This document shows, piece by piece, positions 28,999 to 37,016 of a stretch of 64,000 nt of DNA. The DNA is from Agapetus fuscipes (Eukaryota; Arthropoda; Insecta; Trichoptera; Glossosomatidae), in assembly GCA_951799405.1 (NCBI GenBank), contig OX637339.1:7564001-7628000 (forward strand), written 5' to 3'. Within the stretch, counting starts at the first letter, position 1; every line of letters starts with the position of its first letter. A program made the translations under genes and the position numbers. Below the pieces are notes generated by a model. The model was not told the origin of the DNA, made no database searches, and saw nothing but the letters and a program-made list of their open reading frames with translations.

Positions 28999-29250
28999 TA
29001 TTTTTTATGGTTTGTGTATTAACACTGTGAAAATTCATGTTTTTTAGTTTGTTATTCAATAAAACAAAAGTTTTTAACTTTTAAACAATGTTTTTTTTAT
29101 ATATTTTCCTACCTGATGATGACTGAATAGTCGAAAACGTTAGTAGTATAATTTAAAATTTAATAATTTATAAATATATTATATTTGTGAAATTAAAAAC
29201 AGTGTTTAAAAGTTAAAAAGTGTTGTTTTATTGAATAACAAACTAAAAAA
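28999..29250 (-). mobile_element. 252-bp foldback insertion with hammerhead motif, 9-bp TSD
   Basis: GTGAAAAAA flanks both sides (28990-28998 and 29251-29259). The arms at 29040-29089 and 29204-29250 are inverted copies (TTTTTTAGTTTGTTATTCAA). Only the left side continues into a terminal stretch (about 29008-29039, complement of AATACACAAACC) shared with the end of the PLE at 11331. A hammerhead motif lies between the arms on plus. No ORF. Best read as an inverted pair of PLE-type 3' tails that inserted as one unit. Confidence 0.75.
29109..29146 (+). ncRNA. Hammerhead ribozyme-like motif, intact core
   Basis: Stem I CUAC/GUAG (29109-29112, 29143-29146), core CUGAUGA (29113-29119), one extra U, stem II GACU/AGUC with loop GAAU, GAAA (29133-29136), self-complementary stem III AACGUU (29136-29141) and A at the cleavage position (29142). 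The core bases match the hammerhead consensus. The extra U before stem II and the loopless stem III suggest it would work as a dimer, as reported for PLE hammerheads. Activity is inferred. Confidence 0.65.
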
Positions 29251-29299
29251 GTGAAAAAAGTTATTACAGCATGGGTTCTATCACGCATGCCCCTATTCC

Positions 29300-29553
29300 T
29301 TGACTGATAGGTTCGTATGCGGCTGACCACCCATACTGTAAAAAATGGTTCACTTTGCCAATGTAACCCCTGCTTCAGGGAAGGCCGGCAAGAGTTTCAG
29401 GGTTTATGTTCATTTGAGATTGGGTTTTTATATTATAGGTCCACATGCGGCATGTGTAAGCGCGAAATTATGCGTGTCTGCTTGTAGGAATGCATTAAGT
29501 ATGAATCTCAAATGATACATATCTTTGCAGCTTAGATTTAGATTTAGATTTAG
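29300..29553 (+). repeat. Repeat A copy 11, best full-length copy
   Basis: Complete from CCTTGACTGATAGGTTCG to CAGCTTAGATTTAGATTTAG. The CACATGCGGCATGTG hairpin is perfect; the other is the variant CCCCTGCTTCAGGG. Confidence 0.85.
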
Positions 29554-29590
29554 GGGTCAGCTTCATATTAACCTATTAGTCCAGAAACTG
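29554..29590 (-). repeat. Repeat A scrap, minus, abutting copy 11 tail
   Basis: GGTCAGCTTCATATTAACCT is the complement of the family start. Tail-to-start junction with the previous copy. Confidence 0.6.
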
Positions 29591-30093
29591 TCAACCGAAG
29601 CGTCACAACTTGTCAATGCCAATGAACAGCTGTTCTTTGAGATTCAATACTTTAATTTTAACCTAGTATCCATGCCGCTGAGGGTGGTCAGAGCATCTTA
29701 TAAACTGCATAATTCCTTTTTTCTTATATTATATTTTTAAGCATTTATTTCAAGAGCTTTTTTTAAACGTTGAAACTAATTATGTTCTTTTCTTTTGTTT
29801 CAGATATGAAGAATCTGCCGTCTTGCATAAAAGTGTTTTGCAAATAACAACAAGAATTTTTAAACCGTGATATAATTTCAGTTTTTAAAGTAATCAAACA
29901 TGACAACCCAAGCTTTAAATTTAATGAGTAATATGTACATGGATAGATACTCAATAAAATAATTTCCTGTGTTTTTTTTTAAATTACAATTTTTTATTTA
30001 AAAAAATGATGTACATAGGTTGACGCCAATGGTTGTGAGAACTTATAAAGAACAAGAAAAAAAAAATACGATTCTTTATTATAGAAAAGTGTA
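29591..30093. other. No gene recognised
   Basis: AT-rich and unassigned. Confidence 0.45.
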
Positions 30094-30325
30094 TCGTCCT
30101 CCCAGTGCTTGTTTGACTTATCTACTATTTGATTCAAAGATGACCTAACAATCAAATTGCCCTAAAGATAACATTGTACACAAATTGAGCTACGATAATG
30201 TGAAAGTAGCAATACATATTTTTTAAATAAATTTCGATTTTCATAAGACGCAGTGGTCCAGTACACATACATACCTTCACTGCTCATGTAAAATTTCCTC
30301 GAACAAACAAACACTAAAGGAACGA
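30094..30325 (-). mobile_element. MITE-D, complete, TA TSD
   Basis: The left end TCGTCCTCCCAGTGCTTG and right end AACACTAAAGGAACGA are the two TIRs. TA at 30092-30093 and 30326-30327. 232 bp. Confirms the boundaries seen at 2391-2673. Confidence 0.8.
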
Positions 30326-30688
30326 TATTACAGGAATGGTACCTTTTCATATCATTACTTATTATTACTGAGTGGTCACATTGTGCCTATAACAATGAAG
30401 ACCTTGGTTCACATCCCAAAACATTAAACTGAAAAAGGTTAATTGCTGAGCTTTCAGTCCGGGCCCCTGAAAAGGCTTTCCTTAAAAGCTCTCTCAACTA
30501 ATAGTCACCTAAAAACTGTGAGAGCCTCTTGAAACAAAAGCTTGGGGTCCGTCAAAAATCTCCTCAAAGCGAAAACGTCAATTTACAAAAAAACAGCAAA
30601 GCTTTATTTTACCCTTTACTCAAAGCTTTATTTTACCCTTTACGCAAAGCTTTCTATATGAGTATTCTTACTTAGTTCATTTTAAAAA
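30326..30688. other. No gene; short tandem duplication at 30597-30650
   Basis: GCAAAGCTTTATTTTACCC and its neighbour CAAAGCTTTATTTTACCC repeat with about a 24-base period, followed by a third partial CAAAGCTTTC. The rest is unassigned. Confidence 0.5.
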
Positions 30689-30689
30689 A

Positions 30690-30866
30690 CAAAAACAAGA
30701 TGAATCTTTATACTATCACAACACGGTTTGCTTTATTATATTAAATTAAAGTAAATAGTGTTTTAACAGGAAAAATATTCATCTTGTTTTGGTTCTACAA
30801 AGTTTGCTAGGGATCAAAAAATAATTTTCACAAATTTAATACACAAACCATACAAAATTTTGTTTT
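30690..30866 (+). repeat. PLE-like tail remnant
   Basis: An AAAACAAGATGAAT / ATTCATCTTGTTTT inverted pair (30692-30705, 30778-30791) is followed by TTTTCACAAATTTAATACAC and AAACCATACAAAA, the terminal stretch seen in the PLE (11331-11396, minus) and the 252-bp insertion. No hammerhead core is readable. Confidence 0.5.
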
Positions 30867-30874
30867 TTTTGTTT

Positions 30875-31085
30875 CTTGAATTATAGGTTGGTATAATGCA
30901 AACCAACCATTTAAAAAAATGGTTCATTTATGCCAGTGTCTCCCCTGCTTCAAGGAAATGCAGCAAGAGTTACAGGGTGTATGCCATTAAAGTTTTGAGT
31001 CTTATTTTTGAGGAACAAATGCAGTATTTCCAAGTGTGAGCTTTCATGTATCTGCTTGTATACATGAATTTCATTTTATCTTAAA
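30875..31085 (+). repeat. Repeat A copy 12, diverged
   Basis: TATAGGTTGGTATAATGCAA start. The middle has CCCCTGCTTCAAGG and the tail is lost after CTTAAATTTG. Confidence 0.65.
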
Positions 31086-31641
31086 TTTGAAGTAAAATCA
31101 TAAGAACGATTTTTTTTCTGATGACAGAAGTGTGTTCAAATTTTCAGTTTTATACCTACAGTAAAAAAAGCGCACTGAAAACTATTCATAAAAAAGGATA
31201 ATTTAAAAAATTAAATAAACTGTAAATATAATATAACAATGTTCGAGTTACATGTAAGATAAATTTATCAAAATCAAAATTTGATGTGGGAGAAAAAATT
31301 GGATTAAATTTTTGTGATGTGTCAAAAAAGCGTTTAAAATTCGTAATGACATTTCGTGAGACGAAAATTTTCTGATTTTCATGACACCCTGACAAAGGGT
31401 AAAAAATATTCATATCTTCCTCTCGCTCGCTCTCACATGTGAAACGTACAAGGTGTGGAGCTAGCAGTGTATGTTTGTCTCTTTCTTGACATGTGAATTT
31501 CCGTGAGATTAAATCTGATATTTGAGTGGTGAAAAAAAGATATAAATGATAGCGAAGGGAAGTGATTGAAAGTGAAGTGAAAATAAGTGACAAGTGTGGA
31601 GATTGGATATTGAGAAGAAAAAGACGACGAATCAAGAACAC
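31086..31641. other. No gene recognised; possible upstream region of 31645 exon
   Basis: Contains CTCGCTCGCTCTCAC (31422-31436) and runs of GTGAAGTGA-like sequence close to 31645, which would fit a 5' UTR. The 151-codon minus ORF here is low complexity and antisense to that reading. Confidence 0.35.
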
Positions 31642-31644
31642 AAC

Positions 31645-31660
31645 ATGGATGGAATGAAAG
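31645..31660 (+). CDS. Candidate first coding exon with splice donor (host gene?)
   Basis: CAACATGG is a strong insect start context. The ATG opens MDGMK plus one base (phase 1) and is followed directly by GTAAGA, a consensus 5' splice donor. The preceding 100 bases are purine-rich and free of recognised repeats. This is how a short first coding exon of a gene with a long intron would look, and it would make the following repeats intronic. A 16-base exon can easily arise by chance, so this is only a lead. No partner exon is recognised. Confidence 0.25.
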
Positions 31661-31841
31661 GTAAGATTTTTGTAATTTTAACTTTTATAGAATTTCATGA
31701 AATAATGTTTGATTTTCAGGATTCTTGAATGATTCCATTCTTCTATCCCTTTTATTTTGCAGAATAGTAAAATTATAAGAAAAGTTTCAAGAATATTTTA
31801 TTTTAAAACAACGCTTGCATCAAATGAAAACGAGAACATAC

Positions 31842-32047
31842 CAGTGGCGAAGGGTGCCATACAACTCGACTCCCATCGGTTACCCTTTTAAAATGAGGCA
31901 AAAATGATAATAAAGTAGACTGCATGGTTTCAACGGGGTAAAAATACGTTTTTGTTTACTTTGTGTCTATATTTTTTAACTACTCCGTTGCCTCATTTTA
32001 AAAGAGAAGCCGATGGGAATCGAGTTGTATGGCACCTTTCGCCACTG
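31842..32047. mobile_element. hAT-type MITE, 8-bp TSD, ~60-bp TIRs
   Basis: GAACATAC flanks both ends (31834-31841, 32048-32055). The TIRs begin CAGTGGCGAARGGTGCCAT and stay paired for about 60 bases with few mismatches. An 8-bp TSD with a CAGTGGCG-type end is diagnostic for hAT elements. 206 bp, no ORF, so transposase comes from elsewhere. Confidence 0.88.
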
Positions 32048-32135
32048 GAACATACATATAACTACTTGTGCATATAATTGATGTGAAGCTTTAAAATATA
32101 ATCAAAAACGCAAAACTATACGAAAGGTTAAGATT

Positions 32136-32250
32136 GCTGTTTGATGCACGGCCACAAGCAGACACGTATCTACACGTTCTCGCTAATGAATTTGGAATAC
32201 TGTTATGTGTTATAAATGATTTTAACGATTTGCAACTTAGATTAAAGATC
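32136..32250 (-). repeat. Repeat A pieces, scrambled
   Basis: GATGCACGGCCACAAGCAGA (minus sense) is followed by TTTGCAACTTAGATTAAAG (plus sense). Two short pieces in opposite orientation. Confidence 0.45.
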
Positions 32251-33520
32251 TGAAGTGACGCAATGGAATAAGGCAAAATGCTAATTTTAAAGCTTTAAAC
32301 GCAAAATACCCGACCCATGTCAAAGTGCAGAGCGGGCAAAAAAATAACACCCCCATAGGATTATTTGGCGCCTTTTTGTGGACGCTCCCCATCTCGGTTA
32401 TTGCTTTTTTGTGACTTTGTTTACAGTTGAAATTAGGATATTTTTTCACAAACTTGGCAAGTAACGACAGTGAGCGTTTTGCTTGATGTCTCATAAAAGG
32501 TTTCATTCTTAAACTTGTACTGCTTTTTATCTCTGAGTGTCCTGTCCAATACCCCTGACGTTGGTGATCACTGTAGCAAAAGCTTTGCGGTTATGCTGTC
32601 CGGAATAACTCCTCTACAACTCTCATTTCGGTCCAGTCTTCCACATTACGCAGAAACGACGTTTGATGTCTGCAAGCTCCCCGGCGGCGTCCCTTTATCC
32701 GGCGCCAGCATAGGATATAGGCAAATACATTTCAGAATAAATATTTTCTCCCATTCCTTTAAATTAACTCATTTGAAATTGACTGAAGTGCTAACGATGG
32801 CTCTAATCGAACTGAAATTTCTGTTTGCGAAAGGAACAACGGAATCAGTAAAAAAAATCGAGTTTTTGGTAATCGCGTTCAGAGTGATTCATTAGATCTG
32901 ATAAGGAAAAATGATTTGAGTCAAAAAGTAAAATTAAATTTAGATATACTTTGAAAAGGAAATAATGACATGAATAATTATATCAAATATTTGACAAATT
33001 CTTCAATTTTATTTTGGCTCCCTCACTTGCATTTTTAGACCCACCCCGGTTGCTTTCGCACACAGATTTTAAATCTGAATATCAAGCTTGAATAGATTTT
33101 TACCATATATTGCCTACCTATTTGGCGCATGTGACTGTATGGGATGCACGCCCCTGTTCTCTATGTATCTTGCCTGACATTATTATCTACAGAAAATGGT
33201 ACTTTGTCCCGCGGAAATATATATTTTATCCCGAAAAATATCATCAAATGAATTAATCAGGTTAATCTTTGTAGAATTTGCATCAAGGAAAGATACGGCT
33301 TTGATTAATCTATTAACCTCATTATTTATGTAACGCCGTTAATCACTTGTAACTGAGATGTAATTGATCTTTCACGGCGTCCCAGCTGCCCTCTCAGCAG
33401 GGGTTCTACAACACACCGGTCACAGAGTGCTAGTTCACAGACACATCGGTCACGGACAATTCGCTCACACAACTTGTCAGTAAACGACATTTCAGTAGTA
33501 TACAATATATTGTTATGTAA
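32251..33520. other. No gene recognised
   Basis: A GC-richer patch at 32530-32710 carries a 126-codon plus ORF (32515-32895) and an antisense reading, neither recognised. Repeat-N-like TATTTGGCGCATGTGACTG near 33120. Around 33355-33480 are several CGGTCAC motifs, possibly part of an LTR. Confidence 0.4.
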
Positions 33521-34035
33521 ATAAGGAAAGACCGGGGTGTGAGTAACAGCACCAAGATTAAGCTTGTCAGGAGTCTGGTCCACTCTATTTTTCTCTATGC
33601 TGCTGAAACATGGACCATAAAAGCAGCAGAAAGAAGAAAAATTGACGCTTTTGAAATGTGGTGCTGGAGGCGCATGCTTCGAATCCCATGGACGGCTAGA
33701 CGCACCAATGAGTCCATTCGTCGGGAGCTGCGTTTGGATGGCTTGACTCTGGCCAACATGTGTACACGCCGTATTCTTCAGTTCTTCGGACACGTTGTCC
33801 GTGGCAATGAGGATAGCCTGGAACGACTGGTTGTGATCGGTAACTTGGAGGGGAAGAGAGGAAGAGGTAGATCCCCAACACGATGGACCGATCAAGTGAA
33901 GACAGCAGCAGGCACCTCGGTAGTTGGAGCGTTGCGGGCAGCGCAGTCGAGGGAGAGCTGGAGAAGATTGGTTGCTTCCACAAGGGTCACAACCCTCAGT
34001 AATGAGGAATAGGATTAAGAAGAAGAAGAAGAAAT
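33521..34035 (+). pseudogene. RTE-like LINE C-terminal fragment
   Basis: Open frame of about 160 codons, open upstream to 33521. It reads KLVRSLVHSIFLYAAETWT, FEMWCWRRMLRIPWTARRT, FFGHVVRGNEDSLERL, KRGRGRSPTRWTDQ, then stops at 34012. This is the post-RT tail of RTE-type LINEs abundant in Lepidoptera. It ends in an AAGAAGAAGAAG tail (34017-34032). The reverse transcriptase itself is missing (5' truncation). The longer antisense ORF (33326-34120, minus) is a shadow. Confidence 0.85.
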
Positions 34036-34087
34036 AAGCAATGTACATATTAAGATATGTATATATATATATATTTGGATAATTTGT

Positions 34088-34140
34088 TTTTTTAAAAAGC
34101 GCCGTTTTCGTGTGTAGCACACCTCAAGGGCCCTTTTATT
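34088..34140 (-). repeat. SINE-C 3' scrap, cut by CR1 insertion
   Basis: AAGCGCCGTTTTCGTGTG and CACCTCAAGGGCCCTTTT are the complement of the SINE-C 3' end. The CR1-like tail begins right after at 34141. Confidence 0.6.
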
Positions 34141-36478
34141 GTTTGGTTTGTCTTTATTCCTCACTCACTCACACAAAACTTTAAGTTCACCCACTCACAC
34201 ATAGTTTTTAGTCGCTAAATGACTGACTGAACATGTAAGTTTTTAATTTTTTCTTAAATGATGCTTCAGTACTCGCCGTCCTGACCTCCACGGGCAGTTT
34301 ATTCCACACCAAGGGTGCGCCATTGCGGAACCCTCGGTCGCCAAAGCGTGTCGCACAAAATCTGATGGGTTCGTTGAGTCTGGCCCCACCAGACACAGCA
34401 GATCTAAGCACCAGGTCACTTGTGCTGAACTGCTGGGACAAAAGCTCAGCCAAGTATTCAGGAGCCACGCCGTTGAGAGCCTTGTATACCGTATGGCACA
34501 CCTTGTAGGCCACTCTTTCAGGGAATTTCAACCAGTGTAGGCTCTTCAATATGGGAGTGATATGGCAAAACTTCCCTGTTCCAAAGATAAGCCTTGCAGC
34601 GGAATTAAGCACTGACTGAAGCCTGTTGTACTGCATTTTTGTCTGTCCTAAGTAGATTGCACTGCCATAATCTACCCGGGACAAAACAAAAGCATTGATG
34701 AGCGTTTTTAATGCATCCGGCGGAAGGCATCTGCGAATCGCCTTAATTTGGCGCAGCCCGAAGAACGACGCTGATACAGTTTTGTCCAGCTGCGAGCTCA
34801 GTGACAAATCTGTGCCAAGTCGTACTCCTAATAAGTCCACGGTTTTGGAAGGGTATATATCATCTCCTCCTGATAGGGATAGTGGTGTATTCAGGTCTAT
34901 AAGATGTTGCCGTTTTGCAGTGGCAGCCCACAGGATTTCAGTCTTCTTGGGGTTCAGCACTAGTCTGTTTGTTGTCATCCAGGATTGTATTTTTTCGATA
35001 CACATGGACGTTTTTGCTTTCAGCCCTTCGACATCGTCAGGCTTGCAGCTAGAGTACACCTGACAGTCATCTGCGTATGCATGCATTGACATACCACAGC
35101 TGCTCACGATATCCTCAATGTCCTTTGTATAAAGAATAAAGAGCATGGGGCCTAAAACTGAACCTTGCGGTACACCATATTTCAAAAATCGTGTAGGTGA
35201 TATATTGCCTTGAAATTTGATTGCTTGTCTTCTATCCTGAATGTACGATTTGAACCATTCCAGTGCTTTCCCGTGTATTCTAAAATTATTTTCAAGTTTG
35301 GATAGCAGGATGCCATGATCTACTGTGTCGAATGCAGCACTCATGTCCAGCATTGCCAGCAAGGCAATGTCTCCGCTTTCGATTGCTGCAATTAGATCTG
35401 ACAGCAAGCGTATGAGTGCTGTTTCTGTTGAGTGGTGTCTTCGATACGCAGACTGCATTTTTGGCATTAGTTTATTTGTCTCTAAGTGCTGTGTCATCCT
35501 ATTTGCGACAACTCGTTCCAGTACTTTTGATAGAAATGGCAGGTTTGACACAGGCCGGTAGTTTCCTAAGACATCGTGGCTTAGCTGAATTTTTTTCAAA
35601 ATGGGAGTGACATGAGCACACTTTAGTTTCTCAGGTACGTACCCCTTGATCATTGACTGGTTAATAATATGTGCCAAGAAAGGTGCTAAACTGTCGGCAC
35701 AGACTTTAACAAGCCATGTAGGTAAGGGATCCAGCTCGCATTGCTTGTTTGGAGATTTCAGCAGTAGTTTTTTGATTTCCACCGATGTAACGTCTGAGAA
35801 AGAGTTTAAATTGTTCTCCTGTGAATCCCTACCTGCCATATGAACACCATTAGCCATTGGCATAGCTGCGTAACCTTTTGTGATATTTTCTATTTTGTCA
35901 TTGAAGAAAGAACTAAATTCAGCCGCTCCAGCATTGGTTAGAGGCATTTCTTTAACATTTCCTGATAATTTGTTGAGGGATTTCCACATTTGAGCCGGTT
36001 TATCCTTTAGATTTTCAATTTTCGTACACCAGTATTTTGATTTTTTCTTGAGCTTTAGAGATCTGTACGTCGATTGTGCGTTTATCCACACATCACGAGA
36101 AGTATTTTCTCTACCGTTTCGGTACAACCTTTCCAGTCTCCTCATTTTGCGCTTTTCGGCGCGGCACTCGTTGTCAAACCAAGAATTAGATTTGCGTATT
36201 CTGATTTTTTTGGTAGTTTCTGGGGCATGCTCATTTAAAGTGTGAGTACAAGTATCATTATACAGGTCTATTAGCTGGTCCAAGGAAAGATGTAGGTAGC
36301 ATAATGGATCACAGATTGGTGACCTACTAATATCACTGCAAAAGGCTTCAACGTCGAAGTTTCGCCATGCTCTGGTGCAGAGTTCTTTGTAAACTAAGGG
36401 TTCTCCTACCAATGGGACATTTGCAACGATGAGTTTATGGTCCGAGAGCCCAATATCCACCACATTTGTCTCGGGTAT
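34141..36478 (-). mobile_element. CR1/L2-like non-LTR retrotransposon, 5'-truncated
   Basis: Minus-strand element: truncated start near 36478, one long frame to 34208, a 65-base 3' UTR and an end near AAACCAAACAATA at 34141. It lies against a broken SINE-C on its 3' side and a gypsy-like LTR on its 5' side. I find no clear TSD. Confidence 0.85.
34208..36463 (-). CDS. CR1/L2-like reverse transcriptase, 5'-truncated ORF2
   Basis: An uninterrupted 751-codon frame. Its first codon is a GTG inside the C-terminus of the apurinic-type endonuclease (LSDHKLI at 6-12), so it is not a real start; the rest of the endonuclease and ORF1 are lost. The reverse transcriptase spans about 275-560: NYRPVSNLP (301-309), LDMSAAFDTVDH (372-383), GVPQGSVLGP (430-439) and the catalytic YADD (463-466). 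The C-terminal part ends with WNKLPVEVR (720-728) and FKKKLKTYMF (736-745), usual in CR1/L2-group elements. No stops or frameshifts in 2.25 kb point to a recent copy. Related tails are at 45583-46010 and 61832-62104. Confidence 0.9.
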   Translation of the reverse strand: MVDIGLSDHKLIVANVPLVGEPLVYKELCTRAWRNFDVEAFCSDISRSPICDPLCYLHLSLDQLIDLYNDTCTHTLNEHAPETTKKIRIRKSNSWFDNECRAEKRKMRRLERLYRNGRENTSRDVWINAQSTYRSLKLKKKSKYWCTKIENLKDKPAQMWKSLNKLSGNVKEMPLTNAGAAEFSSFFNDKIENITKGYAAMPMANGVHMAGRDSQENNLNSFSDVTSVEIKKLLLKSPNKQCELDPLPTWLVKVCADSLAPFLAHIINQSMIKGYVPEKLKCAHVTPILKKIQLSHDVLGNYRPVSNLPFLSKVLERVVANRMTQHLETNKLMPKMQSAYRRHHSTETALIRLLSDLIAAIESGDIALLAMLDMSAAFDTVDHGILLSKLENNFRIHGKALEWFKSYIQDRRQAIKFQGNISPTRFLKYGVPQGSVLGPMLFILYTKDIEDIVSSCGMSMHAYADDCQVYSSCKPDDVEGLKAKTSMCIEKIQSWMTTNRLVLNPKKTEILWAATAKRQHLIDLNTPLSLSGGDDIYPSKTVDLLGVRLGTDLSLSSQLDKTVSASFFGLRQIKAIRRCLPPDALKTLINAFVLSRVDYGSAIYLGQTKMQYNRLQSVLNSAARLIFGTGKFCHITPILKSLHWLKFPERVAYKVCHTVYKALNGVAPEYLAELLSQQFSTSDLVLRSAVSGGARLNEPIRFCATRFGDRGFRNGAPLVWNKLPVEVRTASTEASFKKKLKTYMFSQSFSD

Positions 36479-36504
36479 TAGTTAAAGCTGATAGGAATTA
36501 TGTA

Positions 36505-36796
36505 CATAAAGAAGTCACTAGATTGTCATGTGCTTCGAGAAGCTTCTGGCAAAATTCACCTTTAGAAGCTTCTATTGCTGAGGTATACAAGGCGCAAACA
36601 GCTTGCAGGAGGAGAATTCTTGTGCAACCTTATATGCATGACTAACAGCATAAGTGAACACAAACCATCTGTGAAATAAAAAAATGAAGAAAAAAAAATT
36701 GCTAAATAAATGATAAAAAATAAATTAAACTGTAAAATAAATATCCTAAAAGTAGACCATTGTTTAATTTGGAGACAATTAGAACCCAAAGATCAT
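36505..36796 (-). repeat. Gypsy-like LTR (type J), minus
   Basis: Aligns with 4075-4393 (GCAAACAGCTTGCAGG, GTGAACACAAACCATCTGTG, AAATAAATATCCT, GAACCCAAAGATC). The right edge is the complement of the GATC..GGGTTC LTR start. Contains a heat-shock-element-like motif at 36534-36546. Confidence 0.5.
36534..36546. promoter_or_regulatory. Heat-shock-element-like TTC-GAA-TTC triplet in LTR
   Basis: TTCGAGAAGCTTC gives three alternating boxes TTC, GAA, TTC with 2-base spacers, the perfect HSF trimer pattern. A GAAGCTTC pair follows at about 36564. Function is inferred; the older copy at 4075 has degraded versions. Confidence 0.45.
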
Positions 36797-36797
36797 A

Positions 36798-37016
36798 CCA
36801 ATATGATTCATAGCGCTGAAAAAACAGTTCACTTCGCTAATATCACCCCTGTTTCAGGGAAGGTCGGCAAGAGTTGCAGAGCTTTTTCGCAGAGGTTTTT
36901 TATATTGCAGGTTCACATGCAGCATGTGTAAGCGAACTTATACATGTCTGCTTGTGAGAATGCATGGTAATGAAAATTAAATGTAATAAATCTTTGCAAT
37001 TTAGATTATGGATTAT
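36798..37016 (+). repeat. Repeat A copy 13
   Basis: Well conserved from ACAGTTCACTTCGC to AATTTAGATTATGG, with a CCCCTGTTTCAGGG hairpin. Confidence 0.75.

Larger units (their letters stand above)
28850..29310 (-). repeat. Repeat A copy 10, split by a 252-bp insertion
   Basis: The left part is 28850-28998 and the family's 5' end resumes at 29251 (GTGAAAAAAGTTATTACAGC). Removing 28999-29250 restores the repeat. Confidence 0.7.

Noticed and set aside
31186..31641. 151-codon minus ORF
   Set aside because: Low-complexity composition, no motif, and antisense to the likely 5' UTR of the candidate exon.
32515..32895. 126-codon plus ORF in a GC-richer patch
   Set aside because: No recognisable motif and the second half is AT-rich filler. 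It could be part of an unknown element; I could not support a call.
33326..34120. 264-codon minus ORF
   Set aside because: It is antisense to the clear RTE-like frame at 33521-34012 and has no motif of its own.
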